Notes: generated by a model from the sequence alone, not told the origin. DNA of 64,000 nucleotides from Pseudomonas mendocina (GCA_037482215.1 CP148074.1:2728001-2792000); one strand, 5' to 3'. Shown: positions 37,289-47,011, counted from the stretch's first letter. A program made the numbers and translations.

Positions 37289-37822
37289 TTAGTTGTAAGC
37301 AACAGTAAAGTTAACAACGCTGTCAGCTTCACCCGGTGTTACGGAAGCAGCTGTAGATTCGTACATAGCACCGAAGCTGACAGTGTTATTACCATCTTGC
37401 AAAACAATCGGAGCAACCTGCTCTTTACCGTTTTCCAGCATCTCGCCAGCGCTAGCTTGCAGGCGGATAGCAACGTTTTCAGCCAGACCTGTGGTAGCGA
37501 ACAGTGCAGGAGAAGCTGGATCTTGAACACCAGAGAAGGTGAAACGAGCATTTTTCTGAGTGCTGGTATCGCAATCAGTCAAAACGATATCGAACTTGCT
37601 CGGGCTGGAGCGATCGCCAACGGCCTTGAACTGGCTAGCCGGGACCTGCCCCAAGGAAACAGTCTGATCCATGCTACCAGCATCGATACCGCATGCACCG
37701 GAGACGATTTCACCGATAAAACGAACAGTACCTGGATTACCGCTGCTTGGTGTTGCTGCGAAAGCAAAAGAAGACATTCCCAGAACAATGGAGGCAGTTG
37801 CAGCTACAAAAATATTTTTCAT
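37289..37822 (-). CDS. Major fimbrial subunit (type 1 pilin family)
   Basis: 177 residues; signal peptide about 1-22 (...SFAFA). Features of the family: Cys in GACGID and DCDTS forming the disulfide, and the C-terminal VNFTVAYN with penultimate aromatic. First gene of a pilin-usher-chaperone-adhesin operon, an order seen in P-pilus-type clusters rather than the pilin-chaperone-usher order of the well-known Pseudomonas cup loci. Confidence 0.9.
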   Translation of the reverse strand: MKNIFVAATASIVLGMSSFAFAATPSSGNPGTVRFIGEIVSGACGIDAGSMDQTVSLGQVPASQFKAVGDRSSPSKFDIVLTDCDTSTQKNARFTFSGVQDPASPALFATTGLAENVAIRLQASAGEMLENGKEQVAPIVLQDGNNTVSFGAMYESTAASVTPGEADSVVNFTVAYN

Positions 37823-38906
37823 GAAAACTCTCTCATAATTTATTTATCGGTCACACTTCAACACAGACACCCCAGAGAAATCACACTTAACCGAGATATC
37901 GATTATTACCGGAAGAGCAATGCATTCCGCACACTCATAACTCAGATAGTCGGCAAGACCGATATAAGCGAAAGATTATTAATCTCAGGAGCAATCAACC
38001 TGATGAAGTAAGTCAACGATAGTTCAGAAGGGAAAACACGTATGCAAGGACTACCCGAACGCAGCGTAGGGATTTACTTACATAAAGAAAAAAATACATA
38101 CATTAAGTAAAAATCAACATCAAGTCACGAGCCAAAACAAATATTCACACAAAAACGGCACCCTAATTAAAAATGCAACCCCCATATACCAAATTAAAAA
38201 TAAATTAAAAAATACTCCATTTTTATTACATAGATGTTTCGAAAATTTTCTTCACCATCATTCAGGCATGAGTAATTTGCACAACACCACACGGCTGCCT
38301 ACTGTCATACAGGAGAATGCACTCAATTTTAAAATGTGCGTTTTGCGACGTGCTGGTACACGCCTTACAGTTGAGATCCACGCGCGCACCCCATAAGTCC
38401 CTAGCCGACGTTTCAGATATGCAACTACATAAGTGCGACTAGGTGTAAGGACTTGACTTCAACATCTCCGCGAAAGTACGCCCCACAAGCATTGCCCCCC
38501 CCTTCGCTCACAGTCCCGGCATGGTAATAGTTTGGGGCTTTATCATCCGGCTACTAAAAGACTATATGGCAGGTATATTGCGTCACTATTAAGAACAAGC
38601 TGTACGCTAACCAAATCATCGGCGGACCACCATTGCTCTATACAATCCCTGATGCAGTGTGCAGGCATCCATTACCACCAAGCGACTCAACTCGGGATAG
38701 TTTTTACGGTATAGGACTGAGGCTCAAAACAGCCATAGGGCGTAGCGCGTGCTTGGTGCCGCAGATGGAAGTCATTGGCAGCACTGGCCGCTTGCGGACT
38801 GTTGAAAATACGCTAGGCAGATAACGGCTGAATTCCGGCATCCTCGCCCTTGTGGCCAATCTGCTCGCAGTAAATCGTCTCAGTCGCTGCCTACAAATGA
38901 TGCGGC
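37823..38906. other. A+T-rich non-coding stretch upstream of the fimbrial operon
   Basis: About 1.1 kb. The first 500 bp is strongly A/T-rich (runs of A and T near 38085-38240) and probably holds the pilin promoter and any phase or global regulation. The rest has more normal composition but only short frames without ribosome sites; it looks like decayed coding DNA that I cannot identify. No IS ends or tRNA seen. Confidence 0.5.
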
Positions 38907-39284
38907 TTAGTCTGAATCAGTTGCATCAGGCCATAGCACTCCCCTAGTAAAACCGACCAGCACCACCAGCAACCCCAACGGGGCCCCAAGCCAAAATGGC
39001 AACCAGTAAAAGCAGGAGAACGCAGTGCCCAACACCAATACAGTCAGGTTCTATGTGATGTAATTGGCGACTTTCTTCATCCCCATTCGCGCGCTCAGCC
39101 AACACAGCAACGCTGTGGCCAGTACAAGCAGAACAGAGAAATGCGGCGTCAGAATGGCCGCTGCAAGCATCAGCCCTACTATCCGAACCAGCGTCCAGAT
39201 CACCCGGTCGATCATGGTGAATATCGACTCGTTCTCAGGTGGTTTGGCTGTTTCTGCCTGTCTGCGGCGCTTAAGCATGGTCAA
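38907..39284 (-). pseudogene. Small membrane protein gene broken by an in-frame amber codon
   Basis: Reading from 39284, 77 codons (Arg/Lys-rich start, then two hydrophobic helices) end at TAG (39051-39053). The same frame then continues for 47 more hydrophobic codons (NLTVLVLGTAFSCFYWLP...) to a TAA at 38907-38909. Continued membrane-like sequence after the stop argues for an original 125-residue protein with a CAG-to-TAG change. Family unknown. Confidence 0.6.
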
Positions 39285-39487
39285 TCCCTGTCATTCCATC
39301 TTGGGTCCAGTGTACTGACCCGCTTCGGTCAAGTGCACGCCTATCTAAAGATCGGGGGCGATTGTGCAGCTAATGAAGCACTATTTACTGAATTGACTGA
39401 ACAGTGCCGCGCAGGCGCCATAGGTGCTCGCTGGACCTTTCAATGCCGTCACTGCCAACGGATATAGGCCAAGAAAAACTGACCACT

Positions 39488-40464
39488 ATGAGCCAGACCG
39501 ACCTGATTTCACCGCTGCGTTTTCTTGCTCGTTTACCGCAACGCTTCAGCCAGACTCCACGCATGTTGCGAGGCTTGTACTACACCGCGATTCGCAATCG
39601 CGAAAAGAAGCTGTCGTTGGCTTGGGCCATTGAGCAGGCTGCCCGCCTGCACGGCGAACGCCCTGCCGCGATGGATGAACATCGCCGCCTCACGTACAAC
39701 CACTTCAATGCCTGGGCTAACCGATTGGCGTGGACGTTTAAGGCAGAAGGTGTACGCCATGGCAGTGTTGTCGCGGTCATGATGGAAAACCGCATAGAAA
39801 TGCTGATGATTTGGGCGGCCTTGAGCAAACTCGGCGCCGTCAGCGCGCTGCTCAACACCACGCAGCGCGGCAAGGTGTTGGCCCACAGCCTTAACCTGGT
39901 TAGCCCGGAATTCGTTGTAGTGGGCGATGAATTACTGACTGCCTACGATGAAGTCAGCTCGCAGCTCGAAAAACCGCCACACCCTTATTGGGTGGCCGAT
40001 CACGATTGCCTGACAGACGCGGGTAATGCTCCAACACACTGCACAAACCTGTTCCACCTTGCATGCAGCCAACGTCAAGAAAATCCGCCGGAGTCTGCGC
40101 AGGTGAGGATGAAAGATCCATGCTTTCTGATCTACACCTCCGGCACCACAGGGCTGCCCAAAGCCTCGATCATGAGCCACGGCAAGTGGATTAAATCCTA
40201 CGGTGGCTTCGGCCACTCAGGCCTGACCTTGAATGAGCAGGATGTGCTCTACCTGCCTACGCCGAGCCACTGTTCTATCGACAGTTGCACAGCGTAGAGA
40301 CAACCGGCACCTTCAAATACAAGAAGTCAGCGCTGAAGAATGAAGCCTATGCCCCTGACAAAATTGACGGTTCTGTCTTCGTGAGGCTGCCCGCTGATCA
40401 TCACCTGACAGTCATCAGGCCCGCACTCTATCAGGCTATTGTAGAAGGCGCTTACAGGTTCTGA
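39488..40464 (+). pseudogene. Very-long-chain acyl-CoA synthetase remnant with internal deletion
   Basis: The first 260 codons are the N-terminal part of a FATP/very-long-chain acyl-CoA synthetase, including the AMP-binding motif YTSGTTGLPKAS. At about 40255-40265 the sequence jumps to the C-terminus of the same family in another frame: AEPLFYRQLHSVETTGTFKYKK and on to a TGA at 40462-40464. About 270 central residues of a roughly 600-residue enzyme are missing and the frame is lost. AtuH of the atu cluster belongs to this enzyme class, so it may be the decayed atuH, now cut off from atuG by the fimbrial operon. That identity is inference. Confidence 0.8.
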
Positions 40465-40496
40465 GATCACCTCACCTGCTGCACACCATCGTCTGC

Positions 40497-41024
40497 CTAC
40501 TGTTTGAACTCAAAGTTCAATTGCGCACCTTCTACCGTGTCCCAGTAGTCACCTTGCATGCTGTCATTGGTGATCAGCTTTCCGTTGAGTTGGAACGGGC
40601 TTTCCGGTTCTGGCTTTTCTTCAAACAGTGGTGGCAGCAGTTTGTCTGGCTGGACATCCTCTTGGTCATACGGCTTTAGCGGGTCAAATACATTTGGGTT
40701 GAGGCTCAAGTTCAGCGGTTCGTGTTCTGGCAACGGCTTAACTGTGGGCTTTGGCTTGGCCTGAGTGACGTTTTTAGGTGCACTTTCTGGCTTAGCCTTT
40801 ACCTCGATGGTGGGCTGTTCAACCGCAGGAGGCGCGGCCGGTTCGGGTTGTTCTGGCGCACTGGTTTCAATCGGCGCAACAGGCTCAACGGGAGGCGTGG
40901 GTTGTTCTTGCGGGCGCTCAACAGGTGCCGTCGGTTTTACCGTGGGCTGGGCTTTTTCAGACTGATCACAGGCGACAAGTAATGCGGCAAGTCCAATAAC
41001 GCCTAAGCAACGAAATAGAGACAT
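40497..41024 (-). CDS. Pro/Glu-rich lipoprotein of unknown function
   Basis: 175 residues. Lipobox LVAC with Cys19 gives a membrane-anchored lipoprotein. Residues about 25-125 are low-complexity Pro/Glu/Lys/Ala, likely an extended linker; the C-terminal 50 residues (PFQLNGKLITNDSMQGDYWDTVEGAQLNFEFKQ, cited in part only) look folded. Start at 41024 chosen for the signal peptide; a longer frame from 41105 would bury it. Not recognised further. Confidence 0.65.
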   Translation of the reverse strand: MSLFRCLGVIGLAALLVACDQSEKAQPTVKPTAPVERPQEQPTPPVEPVAPIETSAPEQPEPAAPPAVEQPTIEVKAKPESAPKNVTQAKPKPTVKPLPEHEPLNLSLNPNVFDPLKPYDQEDVQPDKLLPPLFEEKPEPESPFQLNGKLITNDSMQGDYWDTVEGAQLNFEFKQ

Positions 41025-41161
41025 AGAGCTGACTGACAATACGTAGAAAGCCGCTATGCTGACCCGTGCCAGACGCACTGGCAAGCGGGTTTTGTCTAGC
41101 GACACAATTTAGAAATGCCGACAGTTCAACAAACAGAATGTCTACCTGTCAGCACTTCCAC

Positions 41162-41860
41162 TCACTCCTGCTCCTGCCACTGGCGCAACAGTGCCTCGAT
41201 ATCCAAGTCGGGATAATCCCTGTGCAGTGTTTGCAGGGCTGCCTCAGCTTCTTTCTCTTTCCCTTCTTGCCTTAAGACATGCAGTGCCTTGAGACGCTCC
41301 TGCACGTCGGGATCAATAACCAACGGTTGTTCGTCTGAATTGATAGTTTCCATCGCTGGCGCACTGGCAAGGGTTGCAAACTGTTCCCTTGAAGCGGCCT
41401 CAACGCGTTGCTTCGCGCTGGGCTGAGCGCCGAGTGCAGCCTCAGGCTGTGCAGACCTGGCTCGCATTTCTGCTGAGGGCGCAATCAACTGAGCCGTCAT
41501 CGGCCTCATAGGGGCCTCACTCGAAACTGCTGAGTACGACTCTGACGCAGGGACACCATCATACTTATCAGCCGTGGGCTCGAACTGGCGCCACGTCAGA
41601 CTCAAGGCGATCCCTAAACAGGCCACGCCAGCCAAAGCCAGCGACCAGCGCTGCTGACCGCGCCCCCCCGATAGCCAGGAGTACAAGCGTGAAAACGAAT
41701 ACTGGGGTTGCCCCGCCGTCACAGGCTGCTCAGTGGCTGCACGGGCCGCTGCCATTATTTGTGCATCGACTGCGGCGCTGGGTTCGCCTTGAGCATGCAG
41801 ACGGAAATGCTCCAGCATCTGCTGCTCCTGCTCAGGCGTCATAGGGGATTCGTGCTTCAT
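41162..41860 (-). CDS. Anti-sigma-factor-like membrane protein
   Basis: 232 residues. A cytosolic N-terminal segment (1-72) is followed by one TM helix (about 73-89) and a periplasmic part with a TPR-like C-terminus (EEAEAALQTLHRDYPDLDIEALL). It overlaps the sigma-factor gene by 4 bp, which argues for an anti-sigma role, but the usual zinc motif (His-x3-Cys-x2-Cys) is absent. Third gene of vWA-sigma-this operon. Confidence 0.65.
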   Translation of the reverse strand: MKHESPMTPEQEQQMLEHFRLHAQGEPSAAVDAQIMAAARAATEQPVTAGQPQYSFSRLYSWLSGGRGQQRWSLALAGVACLGIALSLTWRQFEPTADKYDGVPASESYSAVSSEAPMRPMTAQLIAPSAEMRARSAQPEAALGAQPSAKQRVEAASREQFATLASAPAMETINSDEQPLVIDPDVQERLKALHVLRQEGKEKEAEAALQTLHRDYPDLDIEALLRQWQEQE

Positions 41861-42438
41861 AAGGGCAACTCCTCGGCTGCGGGTTCAGCCAACAACCGAC
41901 GTAACTTCTGCATCGCATAGCGCAAACGGCTCTTTACCGTTTCAGCTGGGGTCTGGGTCAACTCCGCGATATCGGCTACTTCCAGACTGCCATGGGCACG
42001 CAGCAGAAAGACCTCGCGCTGCTCCTCTGGCAAATCAGCCAAAGCAGCCTGTAAGCGCTGCTGGTCACGGGTTAGATTCAGCTGCTGCTCAGGGCTTGGC
42101 TGAGGGTCGGGCTGGGCATGCTGAGTTTCATCGTACTCATCATGCCCAGCCTGATGCCGACCATTCTTACGCCAGTGATCAATCAGGCGGTTGCGGGCGA
42201 TCTGGTACAGCCAGGTTTTGAACAACACGGACTCGCGCTGATCGCTCTGGGTGCGGATCAGGCTCATCCAGGTGTCCTGGAACACCTCTTCGGCCAAAGC
42301 CTGATCACCGCACAAGCCTAAAATAAAGCTAAAGAGGCCTAGCCGGTGTCGCTCATACAGTTGGGCAAAGGCCGCAGCATCGCCGCGGCGGTAGCGTCGC
42401 AACAAGGCGACATCATCTTCCATGAGGGGCTGGTTCAC
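41857..42438 (-). CDS. ECF-type RNA polymerase sigma factor
   Basis: 193 residues. Region 2 spans about 20-90 (YERHRLGLFSFILGL, AEEVFQDTWMSLI, FKTWLYQIARNRLIDHWRK) and region 4 about 125-180 (LPEEQREVFLLRAHGSLEVADIAELTQT...VKSRLRYAMQKLRR). Overlaps by 4 bp with genes on both sides, so the three are translationally coupled. Target promoters unknown. Confidence 0.92.
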   Translation of the reverse strand: MNQPLMEDDVALLRRYRRGDAAAFAQLYERHRLGLFSFILGLCGDQALAEEVFQDTWMSLIRTQSDQRESVLFKTWLYQIARNRLIDHWRKNGRHQAGHDEYDETQHAQPDPQPSPEQQLNLTRDQQRLQAALADLPEEQREVFLLRAHGSLEVADIAELTQTPAETVKSRLRYAMQKLRRLLAEPAAEELPL

Positions 42439-44117
42439 TGTTGCACTCGTGCAGTCGTAGAACGGGAATTCTCAGTTTGCAGGCTCTGCGCCAGTTCTGC
42501 CAACTGTATGAACTCAGCCCGCAAGCCAAAGTAATCCTCACCCTTAGCCTTGCGCGCCAGAGCCGCGCTGTCAGCCAGGGAGAAATCTCCGGTGTAAGAA
42601 CCGCCCTTGAGCTGCTGTGCGAATGCCGCCACAGCTGCGGCAAAGCGCAGGTCTTCATTGGCTTGGTCGATCGACTGTACCGCGCCAGATGCAATCGGCT
42701 GCTCCAGCAAATTGCTGCTGTTCTGACCAACCGGCTTGTAACGAATGCGCAGCCAAGCCATTTCCCCAGCCTTGCCAGCAACCTTACCAGCCTCCTGATA
42801 ACGCAGAGGCTCCAGCCAGCCTTTATTACCAGCGGGGATCACCTCATATAGCGCTGTAACCGTATGCCCGGCACCGATTTCACCGGCATCGACCTTGTCG
42901 TTGCTAAAGTCTTCACGCTTGAGTGCACGGTTCTCGTAACCCAGCAAGCGGTACTCGCTCACCTCAGCGGGATTGAACTCAACCTGAACCTTCACATCGC
43001 TGGCCACCGTCGCCAGGGTTGAGCTGAGCTGGTCCACCAGCACCTTGCGCGCCTCACGCAGGTTGTCGATATAGGCGTAGTTGCCATCACCAGCATCGGC
43101 CAACTGCTCCATCAGCCGCTCGTTGTAGTTATCTGTGCCAAAGCCCAGCGTCGTCAGGGAAACGCCTGTTTTGCGCTTCTGCGCGGCCATCTCTTTGAGC
43201 GCGTCAAAGTCACTGATGCCGACATTAAAGTCGCCGTCGGTGGCCAGCAGGATGCGGTTAATCCCTTTGTCGATAAAGCCCTGCTCCGCCTGCTGATAAG
43301 CCAGCTGAATGCCAGACTCCCCGGCTGTCGAGCCACCAGCAGTCAACTGCTCGATGGCAGCACGAATCTTCGCTTTCTCTTTGCCTGAAGTTGGCTCAAG
43401 CACGACTTGAGAGGTACCGGCGTACGTGACCAGCGACACTTTATCCTCAGCCCGTAGCTGATCCACCAGCAGTTTCAGCGTTGACTGAACCAGAGGCAGG
43501 CCGTCCTGGCGGTCCATGGAGCCGGACACGTCCACCAGAAACACCAGATTTGCTGGCGGCAACTCTGCACGCTGAACATCCGAAGCCTTAATTGCAATTC
43601 GCAGCAACCGGCTTTGCGGGTTCCACGGCGTAGTGGCTACATCCGTCTGGATGCCAAACGGCACGTTACCTGTGGGCAGCGGATAATCATAGGGAAAGTA
43701 ATTGACCAGCTCTTCCAGGCGCACGGCCTCTTTCGGCGGCAACTGCCCCTGATTAAGGAAACGGCGCACATTGGAATAGCTGCCTGTGTCCACATCAATG
43801 CTGAAAGTCGAAACCGGGTTTTCCGCGACAGCCCGAACTGGATTGTCATCCTGTTTCTGGTACTGCTCACGGGACTGTTCACGATACTCCGGCACAGACC
43901 TTTCCATGACCAGCTGCGGCATCATCGCGTAGGTCGCCACCGGCATCGCCGCACTGCTTGCGGCTAAAGGCTGATGGCGGCTGAGCTTTGCGGCAGCCTC
44001 AGTCTCCACCGTTTCCTCTTGCATGCTGGAGTTGCATGCGGTTAGACCAAGACCTGAGATGAGGGCTACAGCAAATCCGGCCAGCAGCGGCCGAAACGAC
44101 AGTTGAAGGTAAGACAT
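42435..44117 (-). CDS. von Willebrand factor A domain lipoprotein (YfbK-like)
   Basis: 560 residues. Lipobox GLTAC near residue 28 (start at 44117; a longer frame runs from 44156). An N-terminal vWA-associated region with STFSIDVDTGSYSNVRRFLN is followed by the vWA domain with MIDAS DVSGSMDR and a C-terminal DUF3520-type domain. YfbK-family proteins are envelope-anchored and of unknown function. First gene of the operon with the sigma and anti-sigma-like genes, which suggests it is part of an envelope stress or signal response. Confidence 0.85.
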   Translation of the reverse strand: MSYLQLSFRPLLAGFAVALISGLGLTACNSSMQEETVETEAAAKLSRHQPLAASSAAMPVATYAMMPQLVMERSVPEYREQSREQYQKQDDNPVRAVAENPVSTFSIDVDTGSYSNVRRFLNQGQLPPKEAVRLEELVNYFPYDYPLPTGNVPFGIQTDVATTPWNPQSRLLRIAIKASDVQRAELPPANLVFLVDVSGSMDRQDGLPLVQSTLKLLVDQLRAEDKVSLVTYAGTSQVVLEPTSGKEKAKIRAAIEQLTAGGSTAGESGIQLAYQQAEQGFIDKGINRILLATDGDFNVGISDFDALKEMAAQKRKTGVSLTTLGFGTDNYNERLMEQLADAGDGNYAYIDNLREARKVLVDQLSSTLATVASDVKVQVEFNPAEVSEYRLLGYENRALKREDFSNDKVDAGEIGAGHTVTALYEVIPAGNKGWLEPLRYQEAGKVAGKAGEMAWLRIRYKPVGQNSSNLLEQPIASGAVQSIDQANEDLRFAAAVAAFAQQLKGGSYTGDFSLADSAALARKAKGEDYFGLRAEFIQLAELAQSLQTENSRSTTARVQQ

Positions 44118-44217
44118 GCGGCGTCTCCTGATGCGAGTGACAAACCATTCGCTCAAATAGACGCAGTGCTTGGCTGAAACGGGTTAAGGCTGGCAGAACT
44201 ATTTCTGCCAGCACCTT

Positions 44218-45657
44218 TCAGGACTCCGGCCCCGCCTCCTGGCACAGCTGCGTTGCCAATAAGCCCAGCGTCATCAACGCCCGCTCCGCCTCACGGTTCC
44301 ATGGAATCCCGCAGTTCAGGCGAATGCAGTGGTTAAACTGCTCCGTATTGCTGAATATCAGGCCCGGCGCAATGCTGATGCCCTGTTTAAGGGCTTGAAG
44401 GTGAATCTCCTTGGTATTCACCCGCGCAGGAAGGCTCACCCAGAGGATGAAGCCTCCTTTAGGCCGGCTGATCTGAGTCCCCTCCGGGAAGTACTGCTGT
44501 ACCGCCAGTTGAAACAGATTCAGGTTCTTGCGGTATTCCTGACGGACGGTGCGCAGATGCCTGTCGTACCCACCATTTTCCAGATAAGCCGCTACAGCCA
44601 TCTGCGTCACGCTACAGGCTGAATACGTTGTGAAGGTCTGCAAACGCTCGATTTCCTCCTGATGCCGCCCAGCAATCACCCAACCAATACGCACACCCGG
44701 CGATAAGGTTTTGGAAAAGCTGGAGCAGTAAACAACACGAGCGTCGCGATCTAGCGCTTTGAGTGCACGCGTGGTGCCCTGCTCAAACATCAGTTCACCG
44801 TAGATATCATCTTCGATGATCTTGAAATCATAGTTGTCAGCCAGGCGCAGTAATTGTCGCTGGCGGTCTTCAGTCATCGTACTGCCCAGCGGGTTACTCA
44901 AACGAGCTGTCAGTACGACCGCCTTAATAGGCCACTGGTTAGCAGCCAGCTGCAGCGCTTCAAGGCTGATCCCCGTGGTTGGATCTCCGGGAATCTCGAT
45001 GACCTTAAGCCCCAATAAATCCGCAACCTGAAGCAAACCGTAATAAGTGGGTGACTCCACCGCGATCAGATCGCCTGGCTTGGTCAGGACCCGCAAACTC
45101 ATGTGTACGGCATCCACGCAGCCGTGGGTGATCACCACCTCAGACGGGTCAACCACCACACCCGCATCACGCATACGGATAGCCACCTGGCGTCGCAGCG
45201 GCTCATAGCCGGGGCTAAACATATAGCCGAACGACTTGGCCGTCTGAAAGCGAGTGACCTTGGCTAACTGCTGGCTGATCGCCCGTACCGGTAGATACTC
45301 AACATGGGGCACCGCAGCGCCCAAAGGGAAAACCCCTTCACGGCGGGACTCCGACAACACCTGATTGATAATGCTGCCTCGGGTTACCAAACCAGGGCGC
45401 TCAACCCGAGCGATGTCTGGGGTGGCTGCCGTCAATGCCGGGCTCTGGTGGACATAGAAACCTGACTGCGGGCGTGCACGGATCAGGCCCTGATCCTCGA
45501 GATTTGCATAAGCCTGTAACACCGTCGCATGACTCACGTTCAACTGCGTGCTCATCTTGCGCACGGAAGGCACACGCTCTCCGGGCTGATAGACGCCGCG
45601 ACGGATATCATCCGCCAGTTGTTGAGCGATACGCTGGTAAAGCAACAGACTCGTCAT
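44218..45657 (-). CDS. MocR-type GntR/aminotransferase transcriptional regulator
   Basis: 479 residues. N-terminal GntR winged helix (about 1-75: IAQQLADDIRRGVYQPGERVPSVRKMSTQLNVSH) joined to a fold-type I aminotransferase domain with the PLP Lys in SSFSKTLSPGVRIGW and the NPLGSTM and EDDIYGE segments. It is monocistronic, convergent to nothing near; regulon unknown. Start at 45657 (MTSLLLYQRI) is preferred to the upstream 45759. Confidence 0.88.
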   Translation of the reverse strand: MTSLLLYQRIAQQLADDIRRGVYQPGERVPSVRKMSTQLNVSHATVLQAYANLEDQGLIRARPQSGFYVHQSPALTAATPDIARVERPGLVTRGSIINQVLSESRREGVFPLGAAVPHVEYLPVRAISQQLAKVTRFQTAKSFGYMFSPGYEPLRRQVAIRMRDAGVVVDPSEVVITHGCVDAVHMSLRVLTKPGDLIAVESPTYYGLLQVADLLGLKVIEIPGDPTTGISLEALQLAANQWPIKAVVLTARLSNPLGSTMTEDRQRQLLRLADNYDFKIIEDDIYGELMFEQGTTRALKALDRDARVVYCSSFSKTLSPGVRIGWVIAGRHQEEIERLQTFTTYSACSVTQMAVAAYLENGGYDRHLRTVRQEYRKNLNLFQLAVQQYFPEGTQISRPKGGFILWVSLPARVNTKEIHLQALKQGISIAPGLIFSNTEQFNHCIRLNCGIPWNREAERALMTLGLLATQLCQEAGPES

Positions 45658-45794
45658 GGACCTAACCCCTGCTAACTGAACCGTAACAGTATAGTCATCA
45701 ATCAAAACTGAACCGGCACAGTTACGAAATTTGTCAGCGATACAGCAGATTGTCCACAACGAAGTAATAAATTGGGTGAATAGCTTTCAGCAGG

Positions 45795-45823
45795 CAATAA
45801 AAAGCCCCGGCTAGCGGGGCTTT
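45795..45823 (-). terminator. Rho-independent terminator after the OmpA operon
   Basis: AAAGCCCCG / CGGGGCTTT with a 5-nt loop and, on the minus strand, a following TTATT tract. Confidence 0.8.
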
Positions 45824-45836
45824 AGGACTTATGGCA

Positions 45837-46646
45837 TTAACGTGATTCGCTTAGTCGACCGTTCTCATCAGAAATCACGACCTCAACCCGGCGATTCTGT
45901 GCCCTGCCTTTTTCCGAGGCATTAACAGCTACCGGGAAGCTGTCGCCGTATCCCTTGACCTCAATACGCTTCGGATCGATACCGAGTTCCACCATCACAT
46001 CCGCCACTGCCTGCGCTCGGGCGTTGGACAGCTGTAGATTTTCTTCAGCTGTGCCGGTGTTGTCGGTATAGCCTTCGATGCGTACAACGCGTCGCGGGTT
46101 GAGTTGCAGAAACTGCACCAACTTCAAAACCGTACGGTTGGCAGAAATTTGCAGGTCACTGTGTCCGGTATCAAACAGCATATCGCCGAGGGTCATAACC
46201 AGACCTCGGTTAGCTTCGTCCGAAGCGAGGCTGACAATTTGCTCCTCAATCCAACTGCCTTGATCTTGCACATTGAGCAACTTAGCTTCGCGCAAAGCCA
46301 ATTCCAGTCGCTGTTTGTCCAGCTCCAGCTTGGCGGCCTTTTCCTGATTGAGATTAAGCAGGCTTTTTTGTTCAGCGATAGCGGCGTATTGCTGGCTCAG
46401 ATAAGCATAATGAGCCACGTCGTCTGAGCTGCCCCAATAGCTGGAAAGACGTTCTGCCCGACCTAACGACTCACCGGCGCGAATCAAATCCTTAGGCGCG
46501 CTGCGCAAGACGTTGGCATCATCCTTAAGGCGCTCATAAGCTACGCGGGCCTTGCCCAACTCCGCCTCAGAGTTTGGTGTCACCGCACAACCGTTAAGCA
46601 AGTATGAGCCAGTTATAACCGTCAGCGCTAACTTCAACGCTTTCAT
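45837..46646 (-). CDS. OmpA-family peptidoglycan-binding lipoprotein
   Basis: 269 residues. Lipobox LNGC with Cys20; a long helical, coiled-coil stretch (about 75-130, EQKSLLNLNQEKAAKLELDKQ); then an OmpA C-like domain (about 150-262) with GYTDNTG and NLQLSNARAQAVADVMVELG that binds diaminopimelate. It tethers the outer membrane to the wall. Overlaps DUF4398 gene by 4 bp. Confidence 0.9.
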   Translation of the reverse strand: MKALKLALTVITGSYLLNGCAVTPNSEAELGKARVAYERLKDDANVLRSAPKDLIRAGESLGRAERLSSYWGSSDDVAHYAYLSQQYAAIAEQKSLLNLNQEKAAKLELDKQRLELALREAKLLNVQDQGSWIEEQIVSLASDEANRGLVMTLGDMLFDTGHSDLQISANRTVLKLVQFLQLNPRRVVRIEGYTDNTGTAEENLQLSNARAQAVADVMVELGIDPKRIEVKGYGDSFPVAVNASEKGRAQNRRVEVVISDENGRLSESR

Positions 46647-47002
46647 TGCAAGCCCCCCAGCTGTTTGCGCAACTGAGTAATGCCCTTGCGAAGCTCCACC
46701 AGCTGTTGCTTGCTCTTTTCAGTCAGATGTTCAGCCTCGGCCAGACGCGCATCAAGCTCCGCCTGTTCAGCCTGGTTACGGGCATCCCTGAACTCACCTT
46801 CCTCTGCATAGGCCTGAGCCAATGCAAATTTCTGTTCAGCCAGACGCAGCGTCGCTGACTGTTCAGCCGTAACACCAAGCGCCTTGGCTTGAGAAAGAGC
46901 CTGCTCAGTCAAGCGTAGTTGCTCAACGGGTTCAGGATCAGTAGTTGCACAGGCACTCAGAAACAGTGGCAGCAAGGCCACACAGACACGACGATAACTC
47001 AC
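46643..47002 (-). CDS. DUF4398 lipoprotein
   Basis: 119 residues with lipobox LSAC (Cys18) and an all-helical, Ala/Glu-rich coiled-coil body, the DUF4398 pattern. Usually paired with the OmpA-like gene, as here (4-bp overlap); function unknown but envelope-located. Confidence 0.82.
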   Translation of the reverse strand: MSYRRVCVALLPLFLSACATTDPEPVEQLRLTEQALSQAKALGVTAEQSATLRLAEQKFALAQAYAEEGEFRDARNQAEQAELDARLAEAEHLTEKSKQQLVELRKGITQLRKQLGGLQ

Positions 47003-47011
47003 ACGAATTCC

